Below, one piece after another: positions 9,008 through 16,700 of a stretch of DNA of 64,000 nucleotides. The position numbers and the translations under genes are program-made. Numbering within the stretch: the stretch's first letter is position 1; each line of letters opens with the position of its first letter. The DNA lies in assembly GCF_003987335.1 (NCBI RefSeq), contig NZ_PIPK01000005.1:157092-221091 (forward strand), written 5' to 3'. Source of the stretch: Aliidiomarina maris. Lineage in GTDB: Bacteria; Pseudomonadota; Gammaproteobacteria; Enterobacterales; Alteromonadaceae. A model generated the notes under the pieces. The model saw only the letters and a list, made by a program, of their open reading frames with translations. It did no database searches and was not told the origin of the DNA.

Positions 9008-9037
9008 ATGTTGGTCATGATCGACAACTACGATTAG
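9008..9037 (+). pseudogene. pabA: Severed native 5' end of pabA (9 codons then TAG)
   Basis: ATG at 9008 begins MLVMIDNYD followed by TAG. MIDNYD is the first part of the conserved MIDNYDSFT motif of PabA/TrpG. The rest of the gene lies 11.4 kb away at 20460. The stop codon comes from island sequence joined at the left attachment site. The DNA before it (8893-9007) should therefore be the original pabA leader. Confidence 0.85.
9017..9035 (+). repeat. attL: left 19-bp core repeat of the island
   Basis: ATGATCGACAACTACGATT is identical to 20475-20493. It lies within the native pabA start region and codes for MIDNYD plus one base. The flanking bases differ on both sides (C versus G before, A versus C after), so the shared core is exactly 19 bases. 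Confidence 0.88.
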
Positions 9038-9142
9038 CATCCATCAAGCTCCATTGTGTTCTATGGAAAAAGTGTAAGTTGTTGATCTTTATCGATGTAA
9101 CTTCCTTGGTGGTCTGGTGAAGGCTAGACCAATCTGCTGCAA

Positions 9143-9166
9143 GTGTGTATATTTCTGTGTATATAG
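9143..9166 (+). repeat. Left internal 24-bp repeat, candidate integrase arm site
   Basis: This segment begins GTGTGTATAT, and its second half repeats TGTGTATATA. It matches 20391-20414 near the other island end in 23 of 24 bases, in the same orientation. An inverted copy of the GTGTGTATAT unit (9183-9192) abuts the integrase start codon. The position just inside the core suits integrase arm-binding or accessory sites and could also autoregulate int. Confidence 0.6.
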
Positions 9167-9192
9167 GGCCTCAAGAGAGGTGATATACACAC

Positions 9193-9957
9193 ATGGCCAT
9201 GAACCTGCTCTCGGCCAGGAAGGTCGAGACCATTCCTTCTCAAAAAGAACCGTACTGGCTCAAGGACGGGGGCAGTCTGTTTCTGTACGTCACGCCCAGC
9301 GGAAGCAAGTTGTGGCGCTACCGCTACCGCTATCGGCTTGGCGGAAAGCCTGCCATCTACGCGATCGGCAAGTACCCCCAGGTCTCACTGGAGGCGGCGC
9401 GGACCGAGCGGGATCGCGCGCGGGAACTCGTCAAGAAGGGCGTACACCCCGTGGTGGAGAAGAGAGTCAACATCTCCACTCAGCTTGAAAAGAACGAGAA
9501 CACCTTTGAGCCAGTGGCTCGCAGATGGATGGCGAGCAACGTGCAGTGGAGCGAGGGTTACGCCGATCAAGTCAAGCGCACTTTGGAGAACGATGTTTTT
9601 CCCAAAGTGGGCAAGCTGCCGGTCAGCTCAATCCGGACTGCTCACCTGCGCCCCGTCATTAAGGATGTTGCGGAGCGCGGCGCTCCCACCGTTGCGATCC
9701 TGATCAGGCAATTGTGCAGCCAAATCTTCGCATACGCGGCGGGTGAAGAGCTTTGCGACAGTGATCCGACGGCGCTGCTGAAACGGTCGGTCAAGCGCCC
9801 CCGAGTTCGACACCATCCACCGCTACCGTGGCAAGAGATCCCGAAGTTCTTGAGCCGTGTGGATGATGCAGGTTACCGGGTCACTGTCATTGCACTGCGA
9901 TTGATGGCCCTCACTTATGTCCGCACCCTCAAGTGGGTCAGATTAATTGGCCATTAA
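9193..9957 (+). pseudogene. int: Tyrosine integrase (P4-type), C-terminally truncated
   Basis: The 254 residues match the N-terminal two thirds of a P4-type phage/ICE integrase. A DUF4102-like arm-binding domain covers residues 1-85 (LKDGGSLFLYVTPSGSKLWRY, then IGKYPQVSLEAAR), and a core-binding domain covers about 100-200. The catalytic domain begins, and its first arginine box is recognisable at LTYVRT (about residue 245). The frame then diverges and stops, so the H-x-x-R and tyrosine boxes are absent. Complete relatives are about 400 residues. A deletion near 9930 is the likely cause. Without the nucleophilic tyrosine it cannot recombine DNA. It lies 158 bases inside attL, as expected for the element's own integrase. 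Confidence 0.88.
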
Positions 9958-10160
9958 CAAGCGAAGACCGTCATGACCTCTGGAATGACCGCGCTCTTGG
10001 AGCTAGCGAGATCAAAATTGTCCAGGTATAGCGTTGTATAAGTACCCATACGCGGTTCTCCGTTTCAGATGATCCCAATCGTCTAACTGTTCATCTGCGG
10101 GCGTACAACGGCCGCCCTGGCTTTTGGGCATCCGCATTCAAAAATGACGGCGTCGCATAG
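9932..10160 (+). pseudogene. Unidentified gene remnant fused to the integrase breakpoint
   Basis: A second frame runs from the integrase breakpoint to TAG at 10158-10160, interrupted by a single in-frame TAG after EIKIVQV. Its residues look like protein (WPLTSEDRHDLWNDRALG, then TRFSVSDDPNRLTVHLRAYN and GRPGFWASAFKNDGVA). I do not recognise the family. It may be the tail of the gene brought next to int by the deletion. Confidence 0.3.
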
Positions 10161-10207
10161 ATGTGACGGACAGCATCAGATCGTTTTGAGACTATCACCC
10201 TCGCAGG

Positions 10208-11092
10208 TTAGTAAAAAACAAAAAAAGCGGGCCACGCCCATGAAGGGCATGATCCGCTTGAGGGGCAGGCTTTCAACTGACGCAGACCTTCCGCCAGCAG
10301 CCATAGCGCCCGGTTCAGCCGGACGTTCTGGTCGATGCCTTGAACGGGCCGCGTGCGTTGCTGGCGCCCGTTTGCGGTGCGGCCGGTCAGGCCGCCTTTG
10401 ACGAGGTTCTCCTGCACTCGATTGAAGGTGGACCACAGGTCCGAACGGTTGTCGTCGAAACGACGTGGCCGCAGAACCTGACTCTCCGTGATCGGCAAGG
10501 TCTTGCCGGGATCGTCGTACTTGAGGGTCAACGCCGATCTGGCGAAGACCTCGGCCTCACCGTCGTCGAGTGTGATGGCAGCCATGGCATCGCGCGAGTG
10601 TTGCACTTGCTCGAAACCATGTAAGACCTCGTAGGCGCCCTCGATGACGTGATCGGTGACGTTGCCCTTGTGAGGAACGCGGACGTCGGCGAAGGTGTCG
10701 CCGCACACCAGACCGTTCTGGCAGACGAAGCGGAACATGCCCGCCAGCATCTGATAGCTGCTGGTGCCGTCGTGCGAATTGAGCAGGATGATCTCGCTCG
10801 CCTCGATGCCATTGATCTGGCTCGCATGACGAAGCCGCAGCATGTGCTTGGTGTAGTCACGACGATCCTCGTGGCGCACACGTGTCTGGCACACCATGAA
10901 CGGTTGGAAACCCTCTCTGCGCAGCTACGTCAACACGGCCGCGGTCGGGATGTAGCTGTAGCGCTGGGAACGGCTTTCGTGCGGGGTCTCCGCGAAGATG
11001 GATGGGGCGACGGTGCGGATCTGATCATCCGACAACGGGTGATCCGAGCGCAGCACCGGAGAACGATAAGAAAAGCGGGATGCGAGTTTCAT
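10208..11092 (-). pseudogene. DUF932 plasmid/ICE protein, interrupted by an in-frame TAG
   Basis: Reading from ATG 11092 (good AAGGAG site) gives MKLASRFSYRSPVLRSDHPL and continues to YIPTAAVLT, then TAG at 10925-10927. Past the stop, the same frame resumes with LRREGFQPFMVCQTRVR and continues to 10208. Joined, the two parts form one DUF932-family protein of about 294 residues. Such proteins are common in plasmids and ICEs, and their role is unclear. The stop most simply arose from CAG (Gln) to TAG. The frame runs into its own terminator, ending in a low-complexity tail. A shortened product could start at ATG 10897. Confidence 0.75.
10213..10259 (-). terminator. Terminator at the end of the DUF932 gene
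   Basis: An AAGCGG/CCGCTT outer stem encloses a GCCC/GGGC inner stem, followed on the minus strand by a long T-run (A-rich 10213-10226). The hairpin overlaps the last codons of the DUF932 frame. Confidence 0.65.
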
Positions 11093-11172
11093 GACTATCT
11101 CCTTTTGAGGATTGGAGCAATCGGCATCGAGAGGCCAAAAGCCGGATGCGTGCGATTGCATGGGACAAAGAA

Positions 11173-11193
11173 AGGCCCTGCGGGGCAGGGCCT
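11173..11193 (-). terminator. Terminator after the 86-residue island gene
   Basis: Perfect 9-bp stem (AGGCCCTGC / GCAGGGCCT) with a 3-base loop, followed on the minus strand by TTCTTT. It lies between the 11245-11505 gene and the DUF932 gene. Confidence 0.7.
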
Positions 11194-11244
11194 GGGTGGG
11201 TCAGGTAAAGAGGAATGCAGCCCCGTGAAGCACGGGCCTGCGGT

Positions 11245-11505
11245 TCAGTCCGGCTCGAATTGCCGGCTGTAGGGGTTGAAGCGAAGCGCTTCGCTCCCTT
11301 TGAGGATCGGTGTGAAACCGTCCAGGTAGAGGTTGGCGAGGTACTGGTCGCGGTAGGTCAACGCCTGCCGTGCCTGTTCCTCGGTGAGACCGTCGCTGAT
11401 GAAGTGATCGAGCAGTTCCTCGTCGGAGGAAACTTCGTTGTTGGACAACTGATCTTCGACGAGGCGCAGCAACGACGCCGGGAGAGAGGCCAGGATCGGG
11501 TCCAT
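11245..11505 (-). CDS. Small island protein, hypothetical (86 aa)
   Basis: The frame begins at ATG 11505 after a strong GGGAGGT site and encodes MDPILASLPASLLRLVEDQL followed by a helical, acidic middle (SDEELLDHFISDGLTEEQA) and ends RFNPYSRQFEPD. It has no signal or membrane segment. Its codon use and tight spacing with neighbours match the ICE module. I do not recognise a named family. A longer frame from 11655 exists but overlaps the next gene and lacks a better start. Confidence 0.6.
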   Translation of the reverse strand: MDPILASLPASLLRLVEDQLSNNEVSSDEELLDHFISDGLTEEQARQALTYRDQYLANLYLDGFTPILKGSEALRFNPYSRQFEPD

Positions 11506-11521
11506 GACGTACCTCCCGTGC

Positions 11522-11902
11522 TCAGGCCACTGACGCCGGCATGCGCCGACGTGCGTGATGAGCGAGCACGCCTTCCCGCCACTCGGGGGATTGCACCGGC
11601 GCCATGTCGAGATAGCGCAACGGGCACGAGTAGTAGTAGGGGTGCATGGATTCATCCAGGGGCTTGTGGCCCCATTCGCCGCCCGAGCCTTGCAGCAGGT
11701 CGCAACGGATGACGTTGATGGAATCGCCGGCAGCGAGCTTCATGAATCCCGCCTGCTTGGCGGTGATGCGCGCCACGGACCACAGCACGTTGCCGCGCAG
11801 GGCGTGGGCGATGACCTCCGAGCGAGCGTTTTCGCCCTCCTGCGGTTCGATCAGTTCGCGGATCAGTTGGTCGCGGGTTTGCCGCGAGAAATACCAGCCC
11901 AT
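11522..11902 (-). CDS. ICE-associated protein, hypothetical (126 aa)
   Basis: Starts at ATG 11902 after AGGAGA. The sequence MGWYFSRQTRDQLIRELI, a middle containing ARITAKQAG and DLLQGSGGEWGHKPLDE, and a tail with HPYYYSCPLRYLDMAP suggest a soluble protein of a family often carried on ICEs and plasmids. Its function is unknown. It is followed within 16 bases by the 86-residue gene, so the two are probably cotranscribed. A twin-hairpin element lies about 35 bases upstream of the start. Confidence 0.65.
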   Translation of the reverse strand: MGWYFSRQTRDQLIRELIEPQEGENARSEVIAHALRGNVLWSVARITAKQAGFMKLAAGDSINVIRCDLLQGSGGEWGHKPLDESMHPYYYSCPLRYLDMAPVQSPEWREGVLAHHARRRMPASVA

Positions 11903-11935
11903 GGGAGTTCTCCTGTGAAAAAAAGCCGGAGCACT

Positions 11936-11964
11936 CCCCCGACGGGGGAAATACCCCGGCGGGT
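11936..11964 (-). repeat. Twin GC-hairpin leader element, copy 1
   Basis: CCCCC-GAC-GGGGG (11936-11948) is followed after four bases by ACCC-CGGC-GGGT (11953-11964). The pair lies in the 5' leader of the 11522-11902 gene. A very similar pair sits before the DUF3577 gene. Confidence 0.55.
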
Positions 11965-11995
11965 GGTTGGAACGTCGCGGGAAGCGACAGATGGA

Positions 11996-12607
11996 TCAGG
12001 CGGAGGCGATATGCCAGTCCTGGGACAGCGGCGCGAACTCGTAGCCCAAGGCACCGAGACGGTCGCGTTGCTGACGCAACAGGCGGCGATCGACGGTGGC
12101 ATCGAGCTTGACGATCTCGCCCAGCGGCCAGAGAGCGCCGAACAGCGTGGCGTCGTCGTCCTGCGTTACCGGCTTGGAAGCCGGCTTAGCGGGAACGTCG
12201 GCACCGAACGGCGTGGTATCGACCAGGGGATCGCTGGACGTTGCCGCCTTCGCTTCGGCAGGTGCCGAAGTGGACGGGGCTGGCGTCTGCGCTTCCTCGT
12301 CGATCGGATCGACTTCCTGCGGACTCAGCCGGTTGGCTTCATCGCGGCTCAGGTGATCGATGTTCGATAAGGTCATTCCGCCCAGGTGCGCGCGGATCTC
12401 GATGACCATGCGGCCGCTGGTGTTGTACGTCGAAGGACGAATCTCGGTGATGACGAAATCGCCCTCGTACTTGCCTTCGCGGTACTGGTCCAGCTCGGCG
12501 TTCTTGATGACGAACTCGCCGATGGAGGTGGCGAGGCGGCCGACGTTGAAGTCGCCGTTCCTGCCGTGGATGGTCTTGATGGCCAATTGGCCGGGAAGCG
12601 TAATCAT
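11996..12607 (-). CDS. DUF3275 family ICE protein
   Basis: A 203-residue soluble protein beginning MITLPGQLAIKTIHGRNGDF, with an N-terminal conserved domain of about 95 residues (VGRLATSIGEFVIKNAELDQ, then MVIEIRAHLGGMTL). A low-complexity Ala/Pro/Ser linker (about 110-140) leads to a C-terminal segment LWPLGEIVKLDATVDRRLLR. This matches the DUF3275 family found almost only in ICEs and plasmids; its function is not known. The start has an AAGGAG site. It sits in the conserved order DUF3577-DUF3275 seen in SPI-7/PAGI-2-type elements. Confidence 0.75.
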   Translation of the reverse strand: MITLPGQLAIKTIHGRNGDFNVGRLATSIGEFVIKNAELDQYREGKYEGDFVITEIRPSTYNTSGRMVIEIRAHLGGMTLSNIDHLSRDEANRLSPQEVDPIDEEAQTPAPSTSAPAEAKAATSSDPLVDTTPFGADVPAKPASKPVTQDDDATLFGALWPLGEIVKLDATVDRRLLRQQRDRLGALGYEFAPLSQDWHIASA

Positions 12608-12680
12608 GGGTCAGCTCCTTACGATGAGGTCACGAGACGCCGACCGGAAAGACCGGCGGTTCGTTGGATGGAAAGGAAGC

Positions 12681-12704
12681 AAGGCCCCGGTGAGGGGGCC
12701 TTGT
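12681..12704 (-). terminator. Hairpin terminator after the DUF3577 gene
   Basis: CAAGGCCCC (12681-12689) pairs with GGGGCCTTG (12696-12704) around a 6-base loop. On the minus strand it is followed by a pyrimidine-rich stretch (CTTCCTTTCC) rather than a pure T-run, so termination may be partial. Confidence 0.55.
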
Positions 12705-12708
12705 GGGT

Positions 12709-13239
12709 TCAGAACGACTCGGCCAACGCCGGTACTTCGGCTGCTTCGTCGTCGGAAACCGTCTCGGATGCGGGTGCATCCTGGACAGCGGGTTCGCTCG
12801 AAACGCTGGGCGCTTCGTCGCGAGCCGCTTCCTCGGAGGCCTTGGGTTCGGCCTTGTAGACGAGCTGGCCATCGACCTTGATCCAGCTCACGAAGAGCAG
12901 GCGGGCCTTCAGGCTGATGCCCTGTTCGCCGACACGCTTCCCCTTGCTGTAGGTGAAGATGTCGGTCCACAGATCGCCCAGGCGAAAGCCGATCAGCACT
13001 TTGCGTTCGGCCTCGACGGCGGGGACGCAACGGCGGATCAGGTGCTGCGCTTCGCTGCCGGATACGCGCACGTCGAAACGGCGGTACTCCGGCTTATCGC
13101 TGGAACCATTGAGCGCTGCGATGTCGCAGGCCAGGAAGGCATCGCCTTTCTTGGGCTTCACTTCGCGGATGCGATTGAGATACCCGAGGCCGGTGATGTG
13201 CAGATCGAAGAAGTTGGACTTTTCGGATGAAGTGGTCAT
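12709..13239 (-). CDS. DUF3577 / STY4534-family ICE replication-associated protein
   Basis: A 176-residue protein from ATG 13239 (GGAGA site). It begins MTTSSEKSNFFDLHITGLGY and contains RIREVKPKKGDAFLACDIAA and RRFDVRVSGSEAQHLIRR, hallmarks of the STY4534/DUF3577 family. Members occur in SPI-7-like ICEs and have an OB-fold-like, single-strand-binding appearance. The C-terminal 35 residues are acidic and Ala-rich, a tail type common in SSB-like proteins. A longer frame to 13413 is open but lacks a ribosome-binding site and family similarity. A palindrome-rich leader lies upstream. Confidence 0.78.
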   Translation of the reverse strand: MTTSSEKSNFFDLHITGLGYLNRIREVKPKKGDAFLACDIAALNGSSDKPEYRRFDVRVSGSEAQHLIRRCVPAVEAERKVLIGFRLGDLWTDIFTYSKGKRVGEQGISLKARLLFVSWIKVDGQLVYKAEPKASEEAARDEAPSVSSEPAVQDAPASETVSDDEAAEVPALAESF

Positions 13240-13284
13240 GGTGAATCTCCAGACTTGAGGGACAAGAAGGCGGAGACACACCCA

Positions 13285-13317
13285 CCCCGGCGGGGAGGCA
13301 TAACCCCCGCGCGGGTT
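13285..13317 (-). repeat. Twin GC-hairpin leader element, copy 2
   Basis: CCCC-GGC-GGGG (13285-13295) and AACCC...GGGTT (13302-13317) form two adjacent hairpins about 46 bases upstream of the DUF3577 start. The layout matches copy 1 at 11936-11964, suggesting a shared ICE leader or regulatory element. Confidence 0.55.
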
Positions 13318-13573
13318 GATGGATCGAACGATCCAGGTACTGCTTGTGCATCCTTCGCCCTGGGAGGGGCGAACGTTCGCGCATGGGATGCTGGTGCGAA
13401 CTGGATCGGTCACGCGGTCGGAACCGCGTCGTAGCCTCGAAGACCGTGACTACCTGGGCATGTTGCTGACGGATCAGCGGAACATGGCCGCAGCGTGGCA
13501 TGGCGGCGGCGAACCGGCGACCGTCAATCGGCTTCCGCAGCCATCCCTATTTCTGCGGGGCACAAAGAGAAAG

Positions 13574-13590
13574 AGCCCCGTGAAGGGGCT
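13574..13590 (-). terminator. Terminator of the czc operon
   Basis: AGCCCC (13574-13579) pairs with GGGGCT (13585-13590) around GTGAA, followed on the minus strand by CTTTCTCTTT. It lies 14 bases after the last small ORF. Confidence 0.7.
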
Positions 13591-13603
13591 CAAGATGGAG
13601 GGA

Positions 13604-13768
13604 TCAGTCTTCGTAGACAGGCAGGCCGTCCAGTATCGCGGCGTTCGGATCGAAGACCAGTATGCGCACGTCCGCCATGGCGGCCAGGAGCCGTCCCACG
13701 CAGGCATCGGCGTCGTGCAGAATGTTCGGCAGCAGGATGGGAAGATCGAGGCGCAGTTTGTTCGTCAT
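13604..13768 (-). CDS. 54-residue ORF coupled to the end of czcA, possibly a chimeric remnant
   Basis: ATG 13768 overlaps the czcA TGA (ATGA), and the frame ends at TGA 13604-13606. The first half, MTNKLRLDLPILLP...DACVGRLL, resembles the N-terminus of zinc-type P1B ATPases as I recall them. The second half, MADVRILVFDPNAAILDGLP, does not. I suspect a deletion joined the start of a metal ATPase gene to the tail of an ICE gene. A real small protein is also possible. Confidence 0.45.
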   Translation of the reverse strand: MTNKLRLDLPILLPNILHDADACVGRLLAAMADVRILVFDPNAAILDGLPVYED

Positions 13769-16700
13769 GCGCTGGCTCCTTTATTGATGTGCGGCTTCGC
13801 AGCTCGCGCGGCGAAGGTAGGCAGCACCAGCAGGGTCAGTGCAGTTGCGGTCAGCAATCCGCCGATCACTACGGTGGCAAGCGGCTTTTGTACTTCCGCG
13901 CCTGCGCCTGTGGCGATCGCCATCGGAATGAAGCCGACGATGCCAGTCAGCGCTGTGGTCAGGACGGCCCGCAGACGACTGGCGGCACCGGCGGCGGCGG
14001 CTTCCAGCGGCGGATCGCCCGCGGTCAGGCGTTCGCGAATCGCCTGCATCAGCACCAGGCCGTTGACCGTCGCCACACCCGACACGGCGATAAAGCCCAC
14101 GGCTGCCGACACCGAGAAGGGCATCCCGCGCACCAGCAGGGCCAGCGCGCTGCCCACCAGCGCAAGGGGGACACAGACGAACACCAGGCCGGCTTCCCTG
14201 ATACTGCCCAGGGCCATGAACAGCAGTACGCCGATCAGCACGAAGACGAACGGGACCACTACCATCAGCCGCTGCTCGGCGCGCTGAAGATTCTCGAACT
14301 GGCCGCCCCAGTCGAGATGGACGCCGGCCGGCAACGCGACGCCGGCCACCGCGTCCTGCGCCTCGGCGACGAAGCCGCCCAGGTCGCGGCCACGGACGTT
14401 GGCCTGTACCACCATGCGGCGGCTGCCGTTTTCACGACTGATCTGGTTCGGACCTTCGCTGATCTGAATGCGTGCCACCGAAGACAGGGGCACTGTGGTG
14501 CCGGTGGGGGTTGTGATCGGCAGCGCGGCCAGGCTGGCGGGATCGCTGCGGGCTTCCTCATCCAGTCGAACCACCACGTCGAAGCGGCGATCGCCTTCGA
14601 AAATGCGTCCGGCGGCCATGCCGCCAATGCCGATGGCCACTGCTTCGCTGACGTCAGCGGCGGCAAACCCGTAAGCCGCCGCGGCCGACCGATCGACCTG
14701 CACGGTCAGGGTTGGCAGCCCCGACACCTGCTCGACACGCACGTCCGCCGCGCCTTCGATCTGGCGCAGCCGGTTCGCCACCTGGTCCGCGATTCCTTGC
14801 AGGACCGTGAAATCCTCACCGAAGACCATGACGGCAAGATCGGTGCGCACGCCCGAGATCAGTTCATTGAAACGCAGCTCGATCGGCTGGCTGAACTCGA
14901 AGGCGTTGCCGATCTGTTCGTCGGCGACAGCGGCGATCCGTTCGACCAGTGCCTCCTTGCCGAGCGACGGGTCGGGCCAGTCACTCCGAGGTTTGAGCAT
15001 GATCACGGCGTCGGAGATATTCGGTGGCATGGGGTCCATCGCAGCCTCGGCAGTGCCGGTGCGGGAGAAGACCGTGCGCACTTCAGGCTGGGCGGTAATC
15101 GCCTGTTCCAGCGCCATCTGCATGCTCAGCGACTGTTCCAGGGAGGCGGACGGCACCCGCAGCGCCTGCATGGCGATGTCACCCTCGTCCAGCGTCGGCG
15201 TGAACTCCCGCCCCAGGGACAGGAAAGCCGACGCCCCGATGACCAACGCCAGCAGCGCCGATCCCAGCACGATCTTGGGGCGCACGATGGCGGCGCGAAT
15301 CACCGGCTCGATCCAGTGCCGTACAAAGCGGATCACGCGGGTTTCGTGCTGGCCTTCACTGGCCTCAGGGACAGACTTGGGCTCACGCACGAACAGCGCG
15401 GCCATCGCCGGTACGAGGGTAAAGGAGAGGACGAACGCACCGGCAAGGGCCAGCATGAAGGTGGCTGCCATCGGCTGGAAGGTTTTTCCTTCTACCCCTT
15501 CGAGAATCAGGATCGGCGCGAACACCAACAGAATGATGAGCTGGCCAAAGGCGGCGGGCCTCACCATCTTGCGAGCTGCTTGCATGGCGACACCCAGGCG
15601 TTCCATCGCGGTCAGCGGTCGACCCAACTCCTGACGCCGCTGGCCGAGCATCCGTAGCGTCGCTTCGATCACGATCACCGCCCCATCGACCAGAATGCCG
15701 AAGTCGAGAGCGCCCAGGCTCATCAGGTTTCCGCTGATCCCGAACCGGTTCATGCCGATGACCGCGAACAGGAAGGACAGCGGGATCACCAGCGCAGTGA
15801 TCGCCGCCGCGCGGATATTGCCGAGCAGCAGGAACAGCACTGCGATCACTAGCAGTGCGCCTTCCGTCAGGTTTGTGGCGACCGTCCTGATCGTGGCATT
15901 GACCAGCACGCTGCGGTCGAGCACCGGCTCTGCGATGATGCCTGGGGGCAGCGACTGGCTGACTTGCGACAACCGCGCAGCCGCTGCCTGGGCGGCGGTG
16001 CGGCTGTTGCCGCCGGCGATCATCAGCGCGGTGCCGAGTACCGCTTCATGACCATCGCGTGTCGCCGCGCCCAGGCGCGGCGCCTGGCCGATCTCGACTG
16101 TCGCCACATCGGCGACGCGCACGACCAGACCGGCGCGATTGGCCACCGGCGCCTGGGCGAGGTCTTCCACCGTCTCGGCCAGCGCGTCGGCGCGCACCAC
16201 CAGGCCTTCACCGCCACGCTGGATGAAACCTGCGCCGGCCTGGACATTCGCGCGCTCCAGCGCCTGGACCAGATCGCTGAGGCCGAGTCCATAGGCAGCG
16301 AGCCTGGCCGGGTCGGGCCGCACCGCGTATTCCTTGACATATCCGCCGATGGTGTCGATGCCTGCCAGGCCCGGCGTGGACCGCATCTGCGGTGCGATGA
16401 TCCAGTCCTGGACCGTGCGCAGATAGGTGGCGCGCGCCTCGGGCGTGGTCAGCCGTTCACCTTCCGGCGTCAGATAGACCTCGCCCTCCTGCCAGCCGGG
16501 TTGACCGGGCTCGGCGAGATTAGTGCTGTTGAACGGTACATAGTCCACCGTCCACATCAGTACTTCGCCCAGACCCGTGGTCACCGGCGACATCATCGGC
16601 GTCACCCCTTCGGGCAACTCCTCCTCCACTTCGCGCATGCGTTCGGCCACTTGCTGGCGTGCGAAGTAGATGTCGGTCTGGTCGGTGAAAATGGCGGTGA

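Larger units (their letters stand above)
13240..13603. other. Gene-free island segment with dense palindromes
   Basis: These 364 bases lie between the DUF3577 gene and the metal operon. They hold the second twin-hairpin element (13285-13317), three perfect palindromes (13321-13334, GGATCG/CGATCC; 13369-13380, GCGAACGTTCGC; 13412-13429, ACGCGGT/ACCGCGT) and the terminator of the metal operon (13574-13590). I see no credible coding frame. Confidence 0.6.

Noticed and set aside
11555..12370. A 271-codon plus-strand frame across the ICE genes
   Set aside because: It overlaps three minus-strand genes that have good ribosome sites and family similarity.
12709..13413. Longer start (13413) for the DUF3577 gene
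   Set aside because: The extra 58 residues lie over the hairpins and palindromes, lack family similarity and have no ribosome site; ATG 13239 has one.
13495..15657. A 720-codon open frame on the plus strand
   Set aside because: It lies antisense to the intact czcA gene, is very rich in R, H, Q and G, and has no family features. Long antisense frames are common in high-GC genes.
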